Below are positions 1-8,930 of a stretch of 64,000 nt of DNA, one piece after another. A model generated the notes under the pieces. It worked only from the letters and a program-made list of their open reading frames with translations, had not been told where the DNA came from and made no database searches. How positions within the stretch are numbered: position 1 is the stretch's first letter; each line of letters opens with the position of its first letter. The translations under genes and the position numbers were made by a program. This stretch comes from Candidatus Viridilinea mediisalina. GTDB lineage: Bacteria; Chloroflexota; Chloroflexia; Chloroflexales; Chloroflexaceae. The DNA lies in NCBI RefSeq assembly GCF_002532535.1, contig NZ_NQWI01000003.1:1-64000 (forward strand). Direction: 5' to 3'.

Positions 1-110
1 CCGGCGTTGGAGTGCCGGCGTTAGCCGGCGTTGGAGTGCCGGCGTTAGCCGGCGTTGGAGTGCCGACGTTAGCCGGCTAACGCCGGCACTCCAACGTGCG
101 CCCACTAGCT
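1..110. repeat. 24-bp tandem repeat at window edge
   Basis: Alternating units built on GCCGGCGTTGGAGT and GCCGGCGTTA are repeated head to tail, and the last copy is inverted so that the tract can fold on itself. There is no coding signal. The array runs off the left edge, so its true length is unknown. Confidence 0.85.
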
Positions 111-112
111 TT

Positions 113-141
113 TCAGACGGCGCCCACCTCGCAGGTCGTTG
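113..141. repeat. Dispersed repeat, CGCCCACCTCGCAGGTCGT type
   Basis: The stretch GGCGCCCACCTCGCAGGTCG recurs at 43260-43280, where it sits among related inverted copies. Here it lies just past the stop codon of the methylase gene. Confidence 0.6.
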
Positions 142-144
142 CCC

Positions 145-3100
145 TCACGTTCCCTTCAACCCCTCCAGATCCGCTGCGCTGATGCCATAGAGGCGCGCTA
201 CCCGCTCGTCAATCTCCGCCTCCCACGCGGCTACCTGCGCCCCTTGTCCCTGCGCCGCCAAACACTGCTTGGCCAACCCCGCCAGCGCCTCGCGCTCGGC
301 GGGCGGCGCGGTGGGGATGGGGAGTTGTTCGACGTACTGGTAGATGAAGCGGAGGTATCCCCCGCGAACTTGTGAACTTAACTCCGTATAAAAGAAGGTA
401 ATGGGCGTTGAGTTGAGAACGGCAAGCAAGTAATAGTCAGTGCGTGGAATGCAATATGCCGTATTACCGAAGTAGGCAACCTGCTCTCGAAAAGCGAACC
501 GCGCTTCTTTGGCAATGTCAGGGTAGACAATCTTTGGCTGCTCAAATGCCTGCCAATAAGCGCATGAGCGCAATTCCCAATAGTAGTGACCCTGATCACT
601 CCGCGCAATTAGCGCATCACGGTAGTGGGCAAAATGGGCAGCAATGGCAGGATAGGTCTTGTTAAAGACGCACTCGGCAGCCGCCGCCGTTTTACCACTC
701 CACGGATGGGTCACATTCTCCGAAGACTCAATCTTGATGAGATACTGGCCTGTCTCTTCCACCCGCCAGCGCTTCACGTCGCGCCCGCGTAGGAAGGGTT
801 TGAGCAGTGCCGCGCTGGAGGGGTGTTCGGCAATGAGGGCATCACGGGCTACTTGATTCACCACAAAGGCATCGTTGAGGCCGGTAAGGATGCCCCGATA
901 AAACTTCCCTCCCACATACTCGCCCAAAGGCTTGCCCGCTGCCCGCATCTGTGCGAGGATGCGGTAGGTTGCGTTGCCCGCTAGGTTCCATCCACTGCTG
1001 CTGAGGTAGCGCTGTTCGAGGCTGGGGGCGTTGGGATTGCGCTCTGCCTGGGCGCGATTGGCCTCGTCGAGCGCGTCCATGAACTCGCCAAGGGGCCGCC
1101 CGCTTGGCCAGGTGAGGGCCAAGACCTGCTGGTTGGCTGGGGCGGACTCTTTGCTGGCGATGATGATACTTGGGTAGGTGGTGGCTTGAAAGACCGGCGC
1201 ATCGCCAAAATCAATCAGGATGCGGAGTGCAAGCTGCTGCATCAGCGTGCGTAGCTTCTCGCCGTAGCCCGCCCGAAACCACTTGTTGGGCGTGATAAAG
1301 CAGAGCATGCCGCCGTCACGCAGGCTTTGCAGCGCCCTAGCATAGAAATAGATGTAGAGATCGGCGGTGCCAACGTAGACATCGGGGTAGATGTTCTTCA
1401 GGGTGGGCTTGAGCGCCTTGATCAGCTCTTGGCGCACGTAGGGCGGGTTGGCCACCACAATATCAAAGCCGCCGTCGGCAAAGACTTCGGCAAACTCGAC
1501 CGCCCAGTCGAAGCCTTGCACGCCGCCCTGGGGGTGCGCCCACGCCGCAATGGTGCGCTCTTGCGCGGCCACCTGCTCGCGCAGCGCGAGTTTGGCGCTG
1601 CCGTGGGTGCGTAGGTATTGCTCTTTGAGTACAAAGAGATCGACGATCTGCTGCTTGCGGAACATGTCGGTCTGCAAGCCGCCCGAAGGGTCGGGGGCGC
1701 TCAGGCTGTCGCCCACTTCCACCTTGTAGTCGAGGTTGGGCAGCGGCGGCGGGTCGTCGCCCTCATACTCCACCACCAGCGAGAGCCAGAGGCGCAGCCG
1801 CGCAATATTGACCGCAAAGGGGTCGAGGTCTACGCCGTAGATGTTGTTCTGAATGATCTCCAGCTTGCGCTGGTAGGTCGTCACCGCGTCAACATGGCGG
1901 CTGGTGAAGAGGCTGCTGCGTAGCGCCAAGAGTTCTTGCAGCATACCGAGCAGGTAGGCACCGCTGCCGCAGGCGGGATCACAGGCCCGCACCCGCTTGA
2001 GCGTCGCCAAGAGGAGTTCAGGGTCGCGGAGATGCTTTGCCTCACGCTGATCCACGAGGGCGGCAAGGGCTGCGGGCGGCTCGTGGGGCAGGTGGCGCTG
2101 CAGGTAGCCCTTCAAGCCCTCGCGGCACATAAAGGCGACAATCGGACGCGGCGTGTAGTAGCTGCCACTCTCGTGGCGTCCGGTGACCAACTCCTCAAAG
2201 ACCTTGCCGAGCATCTCGGGGTCTACAGCCACCTCAATATCGAAGGGCGTACTCTCCGAGACGGTGAAATTGAAGCGGTAGAAGAGGTCGGTGATCGTCT
2301 CTGCCAGCGCCGCATCGGGCAGCAGAATTGCATCATCGCGGTCGTCGGCCTCCTCTTCAAACAGCCCGCCATTGAGGTAGGGGACGTGGCCGATGCGCTC
2401 GGCAAGAACGTGGTTGCGCTGAATATCCACCACATTGACCTCATTGGGCGTATTGAGGCCGGTGAAGAAGAGCAGCTTGAGGCGACTGGTGTAGAAATTG
2501 GCAGCCGGATCGGTGATGCGCTCCTGGAGATGCGCCTCCCAGAGCGCCCGCAGGTAGTCGGTGCGCCCGGCGTAGCGCAGCCAGCCCTTACGCTCCAAAA
2601 AGACGATAAACATCAGCCGATTGAAGAGCTTCTGCACAAAGAGGCGACGGGCATGCTCTTCAGCAATGCCGCGCAGCGCCGCTTCAACCTGCTCAAAGCA
2701 GCGGCGATAGGTCGCAAAGAACTGTTTGGTCACCACCTCAACATCAAAGGCGGCATTGAGCCGTTGCAGCACCGTCGCTGTGGCAACCTGGCCAAGCATG
2801 TCAAACTCATCGAGGCGAAAGGCGAGGGCTGCCAGGCGTTCAAGCGTCGTCCGTGCGGAGGTTCCCTGCTCATAGGGGAGGGTCCGCAACTCAACGCGCT
2901 GGCCACCGCGATCACGCGCCCAAACAAAGGCAAGTTGGCGACCATCCTGGGTCACATAGCAGAGCAGATGCTCAAATGCCACCGGCGCTAATGCCTGATG
3001 CACGGCCCGGCGCTGCGTCACATTGGGCAGCTTCAGATCGGGCCAAAAAATCCCAAAGACAGGAATCGCGCCCAACTTAGCGAGCGGCTGGGCAACCAGC

Positions 3101-3246
3101 GTCTGGTGCAGGGGAGCGCCAACGGCGACTTGTTGCCCCTGGCCAGCCATGCGGCCCCAATTGAGCGTCTGGGCAAAGAGATCGCGCAGGGCGTTCGGCT
3201 GGCCTGCTTGGTCGAGGTGGCGTTGGATGGTGGTGAGGGGGAGCAT
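145..3246 (-). CDS. Eco57I-type N6-adenine DNA methyltransferase
   Basis: This 1033-residue protein is a predicted class I DNA adenine methylase of the Eco57I/PglX-like group. SAM-binding motif I (DPACGSG) is at residues 423-429 and catalytic motif IV (NPPY) at 599-602. A C-terminal target-recognition/specificity region follows (about 700-1000). I see no clear PD-(D/E)XK nuclease motif in the N-terminal 400 residues, so it may only methylate, with cleavage supplied by the PLD-helicase encoded upstream on the same strand. The ATG at 3246 has AAGGA seven bases upstream. The length fits large type IIG or DISARM/BREX-like methylases. The methylase assignment is firm; its role as the self-marking half of a restriction system is inferred from context. 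Confidence 0.9.
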   Translation of the reverse strand: MLPLTTIQRHLDQAGQPNALRDLFAQTLNWGRMAGQGQQVAVGAPLHQTLVAQPLAKLGAIPVFGIFWPDLKLPNVTQRRAVHQALAPVAFEHLLCYVTQDGRQLAFVWARDRGGQRVELRTLPYEQGTSARTTLERLAALAFRLDEFDMLGQVATATVLQRLNAAFDVEVVTKQFFATYRRCFEQVEAALRGIAEEHARRLFVQKLFNRLMFIVFLERKGWLRYAGRTDYLRALWEAHLQERITDPAANFYTSRLKLLFFTGLNTPNEVNVVDIQRNHVLAERIGHVPYLNGGLFEEEADDRDDAILLPDAALAETITDLFYRFNFTVSESTPFDIEVAVDPEMLGKVFEELVTGRHESGSYYTPRPIVAFMCREGLKGYLQRHLPHEPPAALAALVDQREAKHLRDPELLLATLKRVRACDPACGSGAYLLGMLQELLALRSSLFTSRHVDAVTTYQRKLEIIQNNIYGVDLDPFAVNIARLRLWLSLVVEYEGDDPPPLPNLDYKVEVGDSLSAPDPSGGLQTDMFRKQQIVDLFVLKEQYLRTHGSAKLALREQVAAQERTIAAWAHPQGGVQGFDWAVEFAEVFADGGFDIVVANPPYVRQELIKALKPTLKNIYPDVYVGTADLYIYFYARALQSLRDGGMLCFITPNKWFRAGYGEKLRTLMQQLALRILIDFGDAPVFQATTYPSIIIASKESAPANQQVLALTWPSGRPLGEFMDALDEANRAQAERNPNAPSLEQRYLSSSGWNLAGNATYRILAQMRAAGKPLGEYVGGKFYRGILTGLNDAFVVNQVARDALIAEHPSSAALLKPFLRGRDVKRWRVEETGQYLIKIESSENVTHPWSGKTAAAAECVFNKTYPAIAAHFAHYRDALIARSDQGHYYWELRSCAYWQAFEQPKIVYPDIAKEARFAFREQVAYFGNTAYCIPRTDYYLLAVLNSTPITFFYTELSSQVRGGYLRFIYQYVEQLPIPTAPPAEREALAGLAKQCLAAQGQGAQVAAWEAEIDERVARLYGISAADLEGLKGT

Positions 3247-3274
3247 GGGAATTCCTTAAGGGAAGCGGAAACTT

Positions 3275-3418
3275 TTGTTAGCGCGAAAAAGCTCTGGGCC
3301 GCGCCGCTTGGCTTCGACAGGCTCAGCCAGCGGCGCGGTGGCTCGGTGGCTGAGCCTGTCGAAGCCACCGCGAGGTCGCCTGCCAACCCAAAGCTTTTTC
3401 GCGCTAGACATGGTTCAC
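3275..3418. repeat. Mobile-looking palindromic repeat (TGTCGAAGCC family)
   Basis: The element starts GTTAGCGCGAAAAAGCTCTG and ends with a matching inverted arm (AAAGCTTTTTCGCGCTA). It encloses inverted copies of GGCTTCGACAGGCTCAGCC. Relatives with the same outer arms occur at 51280-51515 and 53530-53652. Terminal inverted repeats around a variable core suggest a MITE- or REP-like element. The rest of the gap to 3564 holds short CCTGACA tandem units and an inverted pair GTCGGCTGAG/AGCCGACTAAAGTCGGC, with no gene. Confidence 0.75.
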
Positions 3419-3564
3419 AGCCACTTTACAGTTTAGCGTCACGCGCCTCTTTCTGATGCGCTCGGCCTGAAACCTGACACCTGACACCTGAAACCTTGTC
3501 TTAGTCGGCTGAGGTCTTTGGCAGCGATGGGAAGCCGACTAAAGTCGGCACTACCTACGGCATC

Positions 3565-3879
3565 TCAGGGTGGCAAAGCAACGGGGCAATCAACAACATC
3601 CGCTTCCCTTAGTAAGCTTCGGTCACTCATCCGATCGGCGCTGCGTTCCTGTGCAATGAATGCGTTGATCGCGTCGGCACTCTCATCTTCGGGCCAAAAA
3701 TCGGCGGCCAGATCAGCCAGATCGGTGATTGGCGGGGTACGTCGTACCGTGGATGGGATCGCGCCACCCGACTGCTGGTAGCTATCCTGCATGCCGCGCA
3801 GTAACTCCTGAATGAGTTGAAGTTGATCGCCTCGTGAGAGCTGAAGGGCCGCTGTGCGCACTTCGTCAACGGTAGTCAT
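3565..3879 (-). CDS. Small protein, addiction-module antitoxin-like
   Basis: A 104-residue protein starts at the ATG at 3879 with AAGAGG upstream. The N-terminus (AALQLSRGDQLQLIQELL) resembles the helix of the TIGR02574-type addiction-module component, and the rest is acidic. No partner toxin follows: the downstream gap to the methylase holds only repeats. It lies between the nucleotidyltransferase and the methylase on the same strand. The last 20 or so residues run into the intergenic repeat zone and may not be native. The antitoxin assignment is a weak resemblance only. Confidence 0.5.
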   Translation of the reverse strand: MTTVDEVRTAALQLSRGDQLQLIQELLRGMQDSYQQSGGAIPSTVRRTPPITDLADLAADFWPEDESADAINAFIAQERSADRMSDRSLLREADVVDCPVALPP

Positions 3880-3918
3880 GGCACACCTCTTTTTCGGCTA
3901 ATTGTAGAGCATAATATC

Positions 3919-4036
3919 AGTTACGAGTGATGAGTGACGAGTGATAAGCAGAGTATACCTCATTGCAATGCGGTCTGACGCAATTTGCTATGCGGCATAT
4001 TCAACGGCAATTGGTATTATACCAAAACGCACATGC
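3919..4036. repeat. Two dispersed repeats (GAGTGACGAGTGA and TATACCAAT families)
   Basis: 3919-3946 carries GAGTGATGAGTGACGAGTGA, the same unit that makes up the ACP linkers of the synthase at 33.6-34.4 kb. 3963-4035 is, on the minus strand, the left part of the element at 15344-15453 and 61527-61640 (TAATACCAATTGCCGTTGAA followed by TATGCCGCAT). Confidence 0.65.
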
Positions 4037-4040
4037 CACT

Positions 4041-4706
4041 CTACCCACCACTCGTGCGCCGGAAACGTGCGATGCGCCCCTCAAGCTCTGCAACAATCTC
4101 CGTCGTCGCGCTCATGTCTTGCGGGCTGACAAAGGGGGTGAGTTCGTGCAGTAGTTCTTGCAGCGAAGGAGTATAATAAAACATCAGTGTTGCTATGTCA
4201 TTTTCGTACAAACCAACTCGAGTAAAATCACCTTGACGGTAGAGCGAAGGTAAGGCGTAGAGTTTGAGTAGGATCAAGCCATTCACGGTGGCTGCCGAAA
4301 TCTTACGTTCAAAAAAGGGTTGTTCGCTCACATGATGTTTTTGCACATGGGCAAAGAGCGGGTTTTTGCTGAGTAAAAAATCAATCTGTAGATCTTTGTA
4401 GGTGCCTCGGGCAAAAAATGGCGATTGATACGTAACTTCAATCTCTGGAATCGCTTGTAATGCAGCAACATTGAAGATAAGATCAATATCTTCGGTGTTG
4501 CGCCCTTGAATGTAGTGCAAGAGCGCGATCCCGCCAACCAGGACGTAGGGCAGCTTGCGCTCTTCCAGCAGGGCAAAGAGTTGCTCAACACTCTGCAAGA
4601 GATCATCCATTGCGCGTGCCTCTCCTTGCCAGCGTTGGCTGTTGAACAGCATGGCATGGCGTACAATCTTGCCAATATGGATCGGATGTTGCGTAGGTTG
4701 GGTCAT
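4041..4706 (-). CDS. Nucleotidyltransferase, AbiEii-like
   Basis: The protein has the minimal nucleotidyltransferase signature VGGIALLHYIQGRNTEDIDL: GG at residues 58-59 and the paired metal-binding Asp at 73 and 75. A helical C-terminal half follows. This fits the DNA polymerase beta-like superfamily that includes AbiEii/MenA-type toxins. No AbiEi antitoxin is adjacent, though the small protein downstream could be a partner. Two starts are possible. The ATG at 4706 gives 221 residues. The ATG at 4610 has AAGGAG upstream and would drop 32 residues that do not look like part of the fold. Position inside a helicase/methylase cluster suggests a defence or toxin role; this is inference. Confidence 0.65.
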   Translation of the reverse strand: MTQPTQHPIHIGKIVRHAMLFNSQRWQGEARAMDDLLQSVEQLFALLEERKLPYVLVGGIALLHYIQGRNTEDIDLIFNVAALQAIPEIEVTYQSPFFARGTYKDLQIDFLLSKNPLFAHVQKHHVSEQPFFERKISAATVNGLILLKLYALPSLYRQGDFTRVGLYENDIATLMFYYTPSLQELLHELTPFVSPQDMSATTEIVAELEGRIARFRRTSGG

Positions 4707-4803
4707 GGTTTGCTTCTCATCTGTTGGGGCTGCGCCCCATGGCGCATTACATTTAGGGCTGCCGCCCTAAAACCCGCTCGTGGGGCTGCGCCCCAAACCC
4801 CAT

Positions 4804-4848
4804 TTTTTGTTCCGTGTTGGCGGCGAAGCCGCCAACACGGAACAAAAA
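4804..4848. terminator. Perfect 21-bp hairpin, GGCGGC family
   Basis: Arms of 21 bases (TTTTTGTTCCGTGTTGGCGGC and its exact complement) enclose the three-base loop GAA. The flanking A/T runs suit a bidirectional terminator. It lies between the helicase stop and the nucleotidyltransferase start and is one of four such hairpins in the window. The 4725-4800 stretch just before it also holds GGGGCTGCGCCCC inverted repeats. Confidence 0.7.
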
Positions 4849-4899
4849 GAGTCTTCTTGGAGAAGGCGAAGCCTCCCCAAACCCCCACCAGAGGGTATC

Positions 4900-7800
4900 C
4901 TACCCGATGCCCAAAGAGCAGACAATCTGCGGATCTGGCTCGGTCGGCTCATCGGCGTCACTCACGATGACCAGGCGCTCCTCTTCGTGGAAGCGTAGGG
5001 CGTTGTTGGCGATGTCGTCGTCGGAGGCAGCGAGGCGTATCTGTTGGCTCAGGGCGGTGCGGGCCGCTTCGCGCAGCGGGAAGCGCAGCAGGGCTTCAAT
5101 CAGCGTGGGCAGATTCGTCAGCAGCGGTTGTGAGAAGAGCGTCGGCTGGCGCTGGTGGCGCTCAAGAGAGCGTTTCACCCGTTCGTAGACCTGGCGGCGC
5201 ACGCTGCGTAGCGAGCCAAGTTGCCCGGCAAAGCTCTGCTGCTCCTGCACGGCGGCCTGCACCGCCGCTACGACCAGTTCGTCATGGTTGGCCAAGGGGG
5301 GCAGCGTGGGGGTGTCGGGGCCGCAGGCCAGGGCGCGGAAGGTGGCAGCCAGTGATTGTGAAACCACCTTGCCTGTCGTGTCAACGCGCACCATTGCATC
5401 GGTGCCATCGGGAAAGCGCAGGTAGCTCGTCACCCCCATCGGCAGTGCCGTACCACTAGGGGTCTGCACGGGGCGGGTCGCTCCCACCACGGGCGCAAGC
5501 GCCAAGGCAGCCTGCTGGTCACGTTCGCTGGCGCTCTTCCAGACCTGGAGCGCGGCGCTGGCGAGATCGACATCTTCGTCGCTATCATCTTCCAACACGC
5601 TCGCCTGCTCGGTGTAGAGATCGCGCAACTTCGCCGCAGCCTCCTCGCCGAAGAAGGTCTCGTCGGTACCCACCACCTCTTGGTTGGCCTGAAGCCGTTC
5701 GTAGAGGCGCGTGCGCAGGCGGATAATGCGCTCCACCCCTTCAGCGGGCATAAAGGAGTAGGCATGGATCGTGTCGGCCTGCTGGCCAATGCGATCCACG
5801 CGCCCGGCCCGCTGGATCAGGCGAATGATCGCCCAGGGCAGGTCGTAGTTGACCACAATATGGGCATCCTGTAAATTCTGGCCCTCGCCCAGCACATCGG
5901 TGGCCACCAATACCCGTATTTCACGCTCACCCTCGCGCAGCCCCTCGTTACTTTGGGGGCTAAAGCGGCGCGCAAGGCCCGTCGGATCACCCGCCTGCCC
6001 CGTTGCCACTTCAAGGTCAGTGAGACCACGCGCCCGTAGTTGCGCCGCAAGGTAGAGCGCAGTATCGGCGAATTGGGTGAAGATCAGCACCTTCTCGTTG
6101 GGATGCGTTTCGCACAGCAGGGTTGTCAACGCGGCCAGCTTCGCATCATTGGCGGGTTGCCAACGCCCCACCTGCTGGGCCAACTCAGCCAGCATACGCG
6201 CATCCGCCCGCAGCGCCCGCTTGAGGCCCGCCTGGAAGAACTTGGCAGCGAGCCACTTAAAGCGGCGGCGGAAGCGCGTCGTGTAGGTCGCATAGACCTG
6301 CGCGGCACGGACGGCATAGGTACTCAGCGCCGCATCGGGGTCGGGGGCTTCGACAAGCTCAGCCACCGCATCGGGGTCGGGGGCTGAGCCCTGAGCTTGT
6401 CGAAGGGTCGAAGCCGCCGCATCGGGGGCGGGGAGTTCGTCGGTGGCAAGCGGGTCTGGTTCAGGTGATTGTGTTGCGCTACAACTCCCCTCCCCCCTCG
6501 TGGGGGAGGGGCTGGGGGTGGGGGGGCAAGGAGCCTTTGGGAGCAAAAACTCTATACCTGAAGGATGGCCCTCACCCCCTGCCCCCTCTCCCACGTTGTG
6601 GGAGAGGGGGGTAGGGGGGTGAGGGTCAGCCGCTTCATCGTCCGGCGGCACCTCATCGTCCAGATCATTCATCACCGCATCGAGCATGGCCACATCCTGT
6701 GTTCCAATCGGCACTGGTTGGCCCGTTTCGAGGGCGTGGAGCGTAATCATATTGCGGAGAATCTGGCGTTCGAGCGAGAGCAGGAAGCTATAGCCACTCG
6801 ATTCGAGGCGCTTGAAGAGGTTGGTGCGACTAAAGCCAAGCAAGCGCCGTCCGCCCCGCGCTAGATTATCGAGCAGCGTGCGCTCGGCGGGTGTCGTGCG
6901 CCGGGCCGCCGTCTGGCTCACATAGGCGGCCAGTTCATAGCGGGGCAGCGCCAGTTGCTCAATCACCTGCACCACCTGGCTGCTATAGAGGCGGGAATAC
7001 TGATCGTTGGGGTCATCATCATGCAGCGCAAAGTTGAGCGTATGTGGTTGGCGCAGCGGAAAATAGGCCCGTCGTTCGCCAATCGTCACATAGTAGCGTT
7101 GCCGCTCCGCATCGAAATCCGCATAGGTACGCAGGATAAACTGGCGGGTACGGCGCACCATAAAGAGGCGCATCAGATCGCGCCAATCATCGGGGTGACT
7201 ACTCTGCTCAAAGGCGCGCAGCGAACGGGGCGAGGCATCAAAGTTGGCCTGAAAATCGGCCTCATTACGCCCCGCAGCACTATATTCGAGAAAAAACTGC
7301 TCCGGGCGGATGCGCAGATCGCGCCGCTCATCGAGAAAGAGGCGCAACTGATTACTCAGGTCGGTAAACTGCTTATTGAAGGGCGTCGCCGTCAAGAGCA
7401 TCACCCGCGCACCATTGCGCTCCACATAGTCGCGCAGCGCGGCATAGCGCTTGCCCCCCCGATTGCGTAGATTATGGCTCTCGTCCACAATCACCAAACG
7501 GTAACGCGGCATGCGCGGCAACTCCTCAACCGCCTGGCCGAGCGACAAGACCGCGCCTGCCACCTGGTAGCGGGCGAAATAGCCACGCCACATCGCCACC
7601 AGCTTCGGCGGACAGACCACCAGCGCACTGCTCTGCTCAATATCCTGAAAAATCCGCGCCACCGCCGTCGCCATGAGCGTCTTGCCCAGCCCCACCACAT
7701 CACCGAGCAGCACGCCATCGCGGCGCTGCAGATAGCGAGCAGCAAGGGCAACCGCCTCAGCCTGAAAGGGCAGCAGGAGGTCACGCAGATCGCGGGGCAG

Positions 7801-8541
7801 CGCAAACTCGCGGCTGCCTTCACGCGCATCCTGCGAGAGCAAGAAGGCCATCTTGAGATAGACGTGGTAGGGGGCCACGAGGCGTTCAGCCGCCCAACTG
7901 GTCTCAATCAGATCGGCGAGATCGTCGGAAATATCGAAGGCCAGCGCATCATCCCAACGATCTTGAAACCAGTGCTGCAACTTACGCGCCGCATCCTGCT
8001 CGACCACATCCACATTCAACTCACCATGGCCACTGAGCCCCGCAAAGCTCAGATTGCTACTACCCACAAAGCCAATCTGCGGCGTCATGGGATCGTGGCG
8101 CTGCACCAGATAGAGCTTCGCGTGGAGCGGATGGCGCAAAAAGAGCTTCACGCGCAGCTTACGCGCCCGCAGTTGCGCCGCCAACACACGCAGCGTCGCA
8201 CGGGCCTGCGAGGAAGGCACGCCAAACTCAAGCTGCTCACGAAAGCTCTGGGCCGCTTGGCGGCGCAGACGGGCCAACGTCGGCCCATCGAGATAGCCAT
8301 CGCCCTCACGGGGGAGGCGCTGCAACGAACGCATCACCTCATGCTCAGGGCGCTGCATGCCCACCAAGAGGCGGCAACAGTGATCATCCGCACCCGAAAA
8401 GCGATCCACCAGATCGGCCAGCGCATCCCAGCCCCGCAGATGGAAATAGCCCACCGCAACGTCCAAACGATGGCCCAACTCCAGCATCGTCCGCAGCGTT
8501 GGCAGCAGCGGAATGGTGATATTGTCGAAGATCGTGGGCAT
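4900..8541 (-). CDS. PLD-nuclease/SNF2-family helicase fusion
   Basis: A 1213-residue protein. Residues 1-200 form a phospholipase-D-like domain with HAK at 140-142 followed by GSSN at 160-163 (one HxK half-site, so probably dimeric). The SNF2 ATPase follows: Walker A GLGKT at 284-288, DESH at 353-356 and LLTATPFN at 382-389. The second RecA lobe carries QRAGRVDRIGQ (motif VI). The two lobes are separated by about 105 residues (638-742) of low-complexity sequence encoded by intergenic repeats. Known families with PLD plus SNF2 modules act in anti-phage systems such as DISARM; here both are in one chain and the methylase is downstream. A role in restriction is inferred. The start ATG lacks a strong Shine-Dalgarno. 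Confidence 0.88.
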   Translation of the reverse strand: MPTIFDNITIPLLPTLRTMLELGHRLDVAVGYFHLRGWDALADLVDRFSGADDHCCRLLVGMQRPEHEVMRSLQRLPREGDGYLDGPTLARLRRQAAQSFREQLEFGVPSSQARATLRVLAAQLRARKLRVKLFLRHPLHAKLYLVQRHDPMTPQIGFVGSSNLSFAGLSGHGELNVDVVEQDAARKLQHWFQDRWDDALAFDISDDLADLIETSWAAERLVAPYHVYLKMAFLLSQDAREGSREFALPRDLRDLLLPFQAEAVALAARYLQRRDGVLLGDVVGLGKTLMATAVARIFQDIEQSSALVVCPPKLVAMWRGYFARYQVAGAVLSLGQAVEELPRMPRYRLVIVDESHNLRNRGGKRYAALRDYVERNGARVMLLTATPFNKQFTDLSNQLRLFLDERRDLRIRPEQFFLEYSAAGRNEADFQANFDASPRSLRAFEQSSHPDDWRDLMRLFMVRRTRQFILRTYADFDAERQRYYVTIGERRAYFPLRQPHTLNFALHDDDPNDQYSRLYSSQVVQVIEQLALPRYELAAYVSQTAARRTTPAERTLLDNLARGGRRLLGFSRTNLFKRLESSGYSFLLSLERQILRNMITLHALETGQPVPIGTQDVAMLDAVMNDLDDEVPPDDEAADPHPPTPLSHNVGEGAGGEGHPSGIEFLLPKAPCPPTPSPSPTRGEGSCSATQSPEPDPLATDELPAPDAAASTLRQAQGSAPDPDAVAELVEAPDPDAALSTYAVRAAQVYATYTTRFRRRFKWLAAKFFQAGLKRALRADARMLAELAQQVGRWQPANDAKLAALTTLLCETHPNEKVLIFTQFADTALYLAAQLRARGLTDLEVATGQAGDPTGLARRFSPQSNEGLREGEREIRVLVATDVLGEGQNLQDAHIVVNYDLPWAIIRLIQRAGRVDRIGQQADTIHAYSFMPAEGVERIIRLRTRLYERLQANQEVVGTDETFFGEEAAAKLRDLYTEQASVLEDDSDEDVDLASAALQVWKSASERDQQAALALAPVVGATRPVQTPSGTALPMGVTSYLRFPDGTDAMVRVDTTGKVVSQSLAATFRALACGPDTPTLPPLANHDELVVAAVQAAVQEQQSFAGQLGSLRSVRRQVYERVKRSLERHQRQPTLFSQPLLTNLPTLIEALLRFPLREAARTALSQQIRLAASDDDIANNALRFHEEERLVIVSDADEPTEPDPQIVCSLGIG
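6316..6630. repeat. Intergenic repeats inserted in frame within helicase gene
   Basis: 6338-6420 holds copies of the TGTCGAAGCC palindrome family. 6485-6625 holds two inverted copies of a GGGAGAGGGGGGTAGGGG unit that also occurs at 43355-43380. Translated, they give Pro/Gly-rich and STLRQAQGS/AELVEA segments at residues 638-742, between the two RecA lobes. The reading frame stays open throughout. Confidence 0.85.
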
Positions 8542-8547
8542 GGTTCA

Positions 8548-8632
8548 TCAATGTTTCATTGGAGATTGGAGATTGGAGATTGGAGATTGGAGATTGGAGA
8601 TTGGAGAACATGGCGTCTCAATGGGCTTTAGT
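8548..8632. repeat. Dispersed repeat (GGACGCCATGTTCGGC family) with 7-bp tandem
   Basis: Eight or so copies of GATTGGA are followed by GAACATGGCGTCTCAATGGG, the complement of the core of the element at 43651-43717. It begins just upstream of the helicase start codon, so it may carry or replace that gene's promoter region. Confidence 0.75.
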
Positions 8633-8930
8633 GTCCTCGCGCCTTCGCGTCCTCGCCTCCTCGCGCCTTCGCGTCCTCGCCTCCTCGCGCCTTCGCGTCC
8701 TCGCCTCCTCGCGCCTTCGCGTCCTCGCCTCCTCGCGCCTTCGCGTCCTCGCCTCCTCGCGCCTTCGCGTCCTCGCCCTTGCGCCTTCGCGTCCTCGCCT
8801 CCTCGCGCCTTCGCGTCCTCGCCTCCTCGCGCCTTCGCGTCCTCGCCTCCTCGCGCCTTCACGTCCTCGCCTCCTCGCGCCTTCGCGTCCTCACGTCCTC
8901 GCCTCCTCGCGTCCGCGCGTCTTCTGGCCT
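8633..8930. repeat. 24-bp tandem array, GCGCCTTCGCGTCCTCGCC type
   Basis: About eleven direct copies of a 24-base unit (TCGCGCCTTCGCGTCCTCG plus CCTCC) run without unique spacers, so this is not a CRISPR. It ends inside the last codons of glgX. The same unit recurs at 15933-15998, 27472-27535 and in the ACP linkers near 32.9 and 33.3 kb. This array and the preceding element fill the 350-base gap; no gene is seen. Confidence 0.9.

Noticed and set aside
1936-2991. A 351-residue plus-strand ORF opposite the methylase
   Set aside because: It is an antisense shadow of the conserved methylase frame without family features.
8633-8930. CRISPR array
   Set aside because: The 24-base units follow each other directly with no unique spacers, and no cas genes are present.
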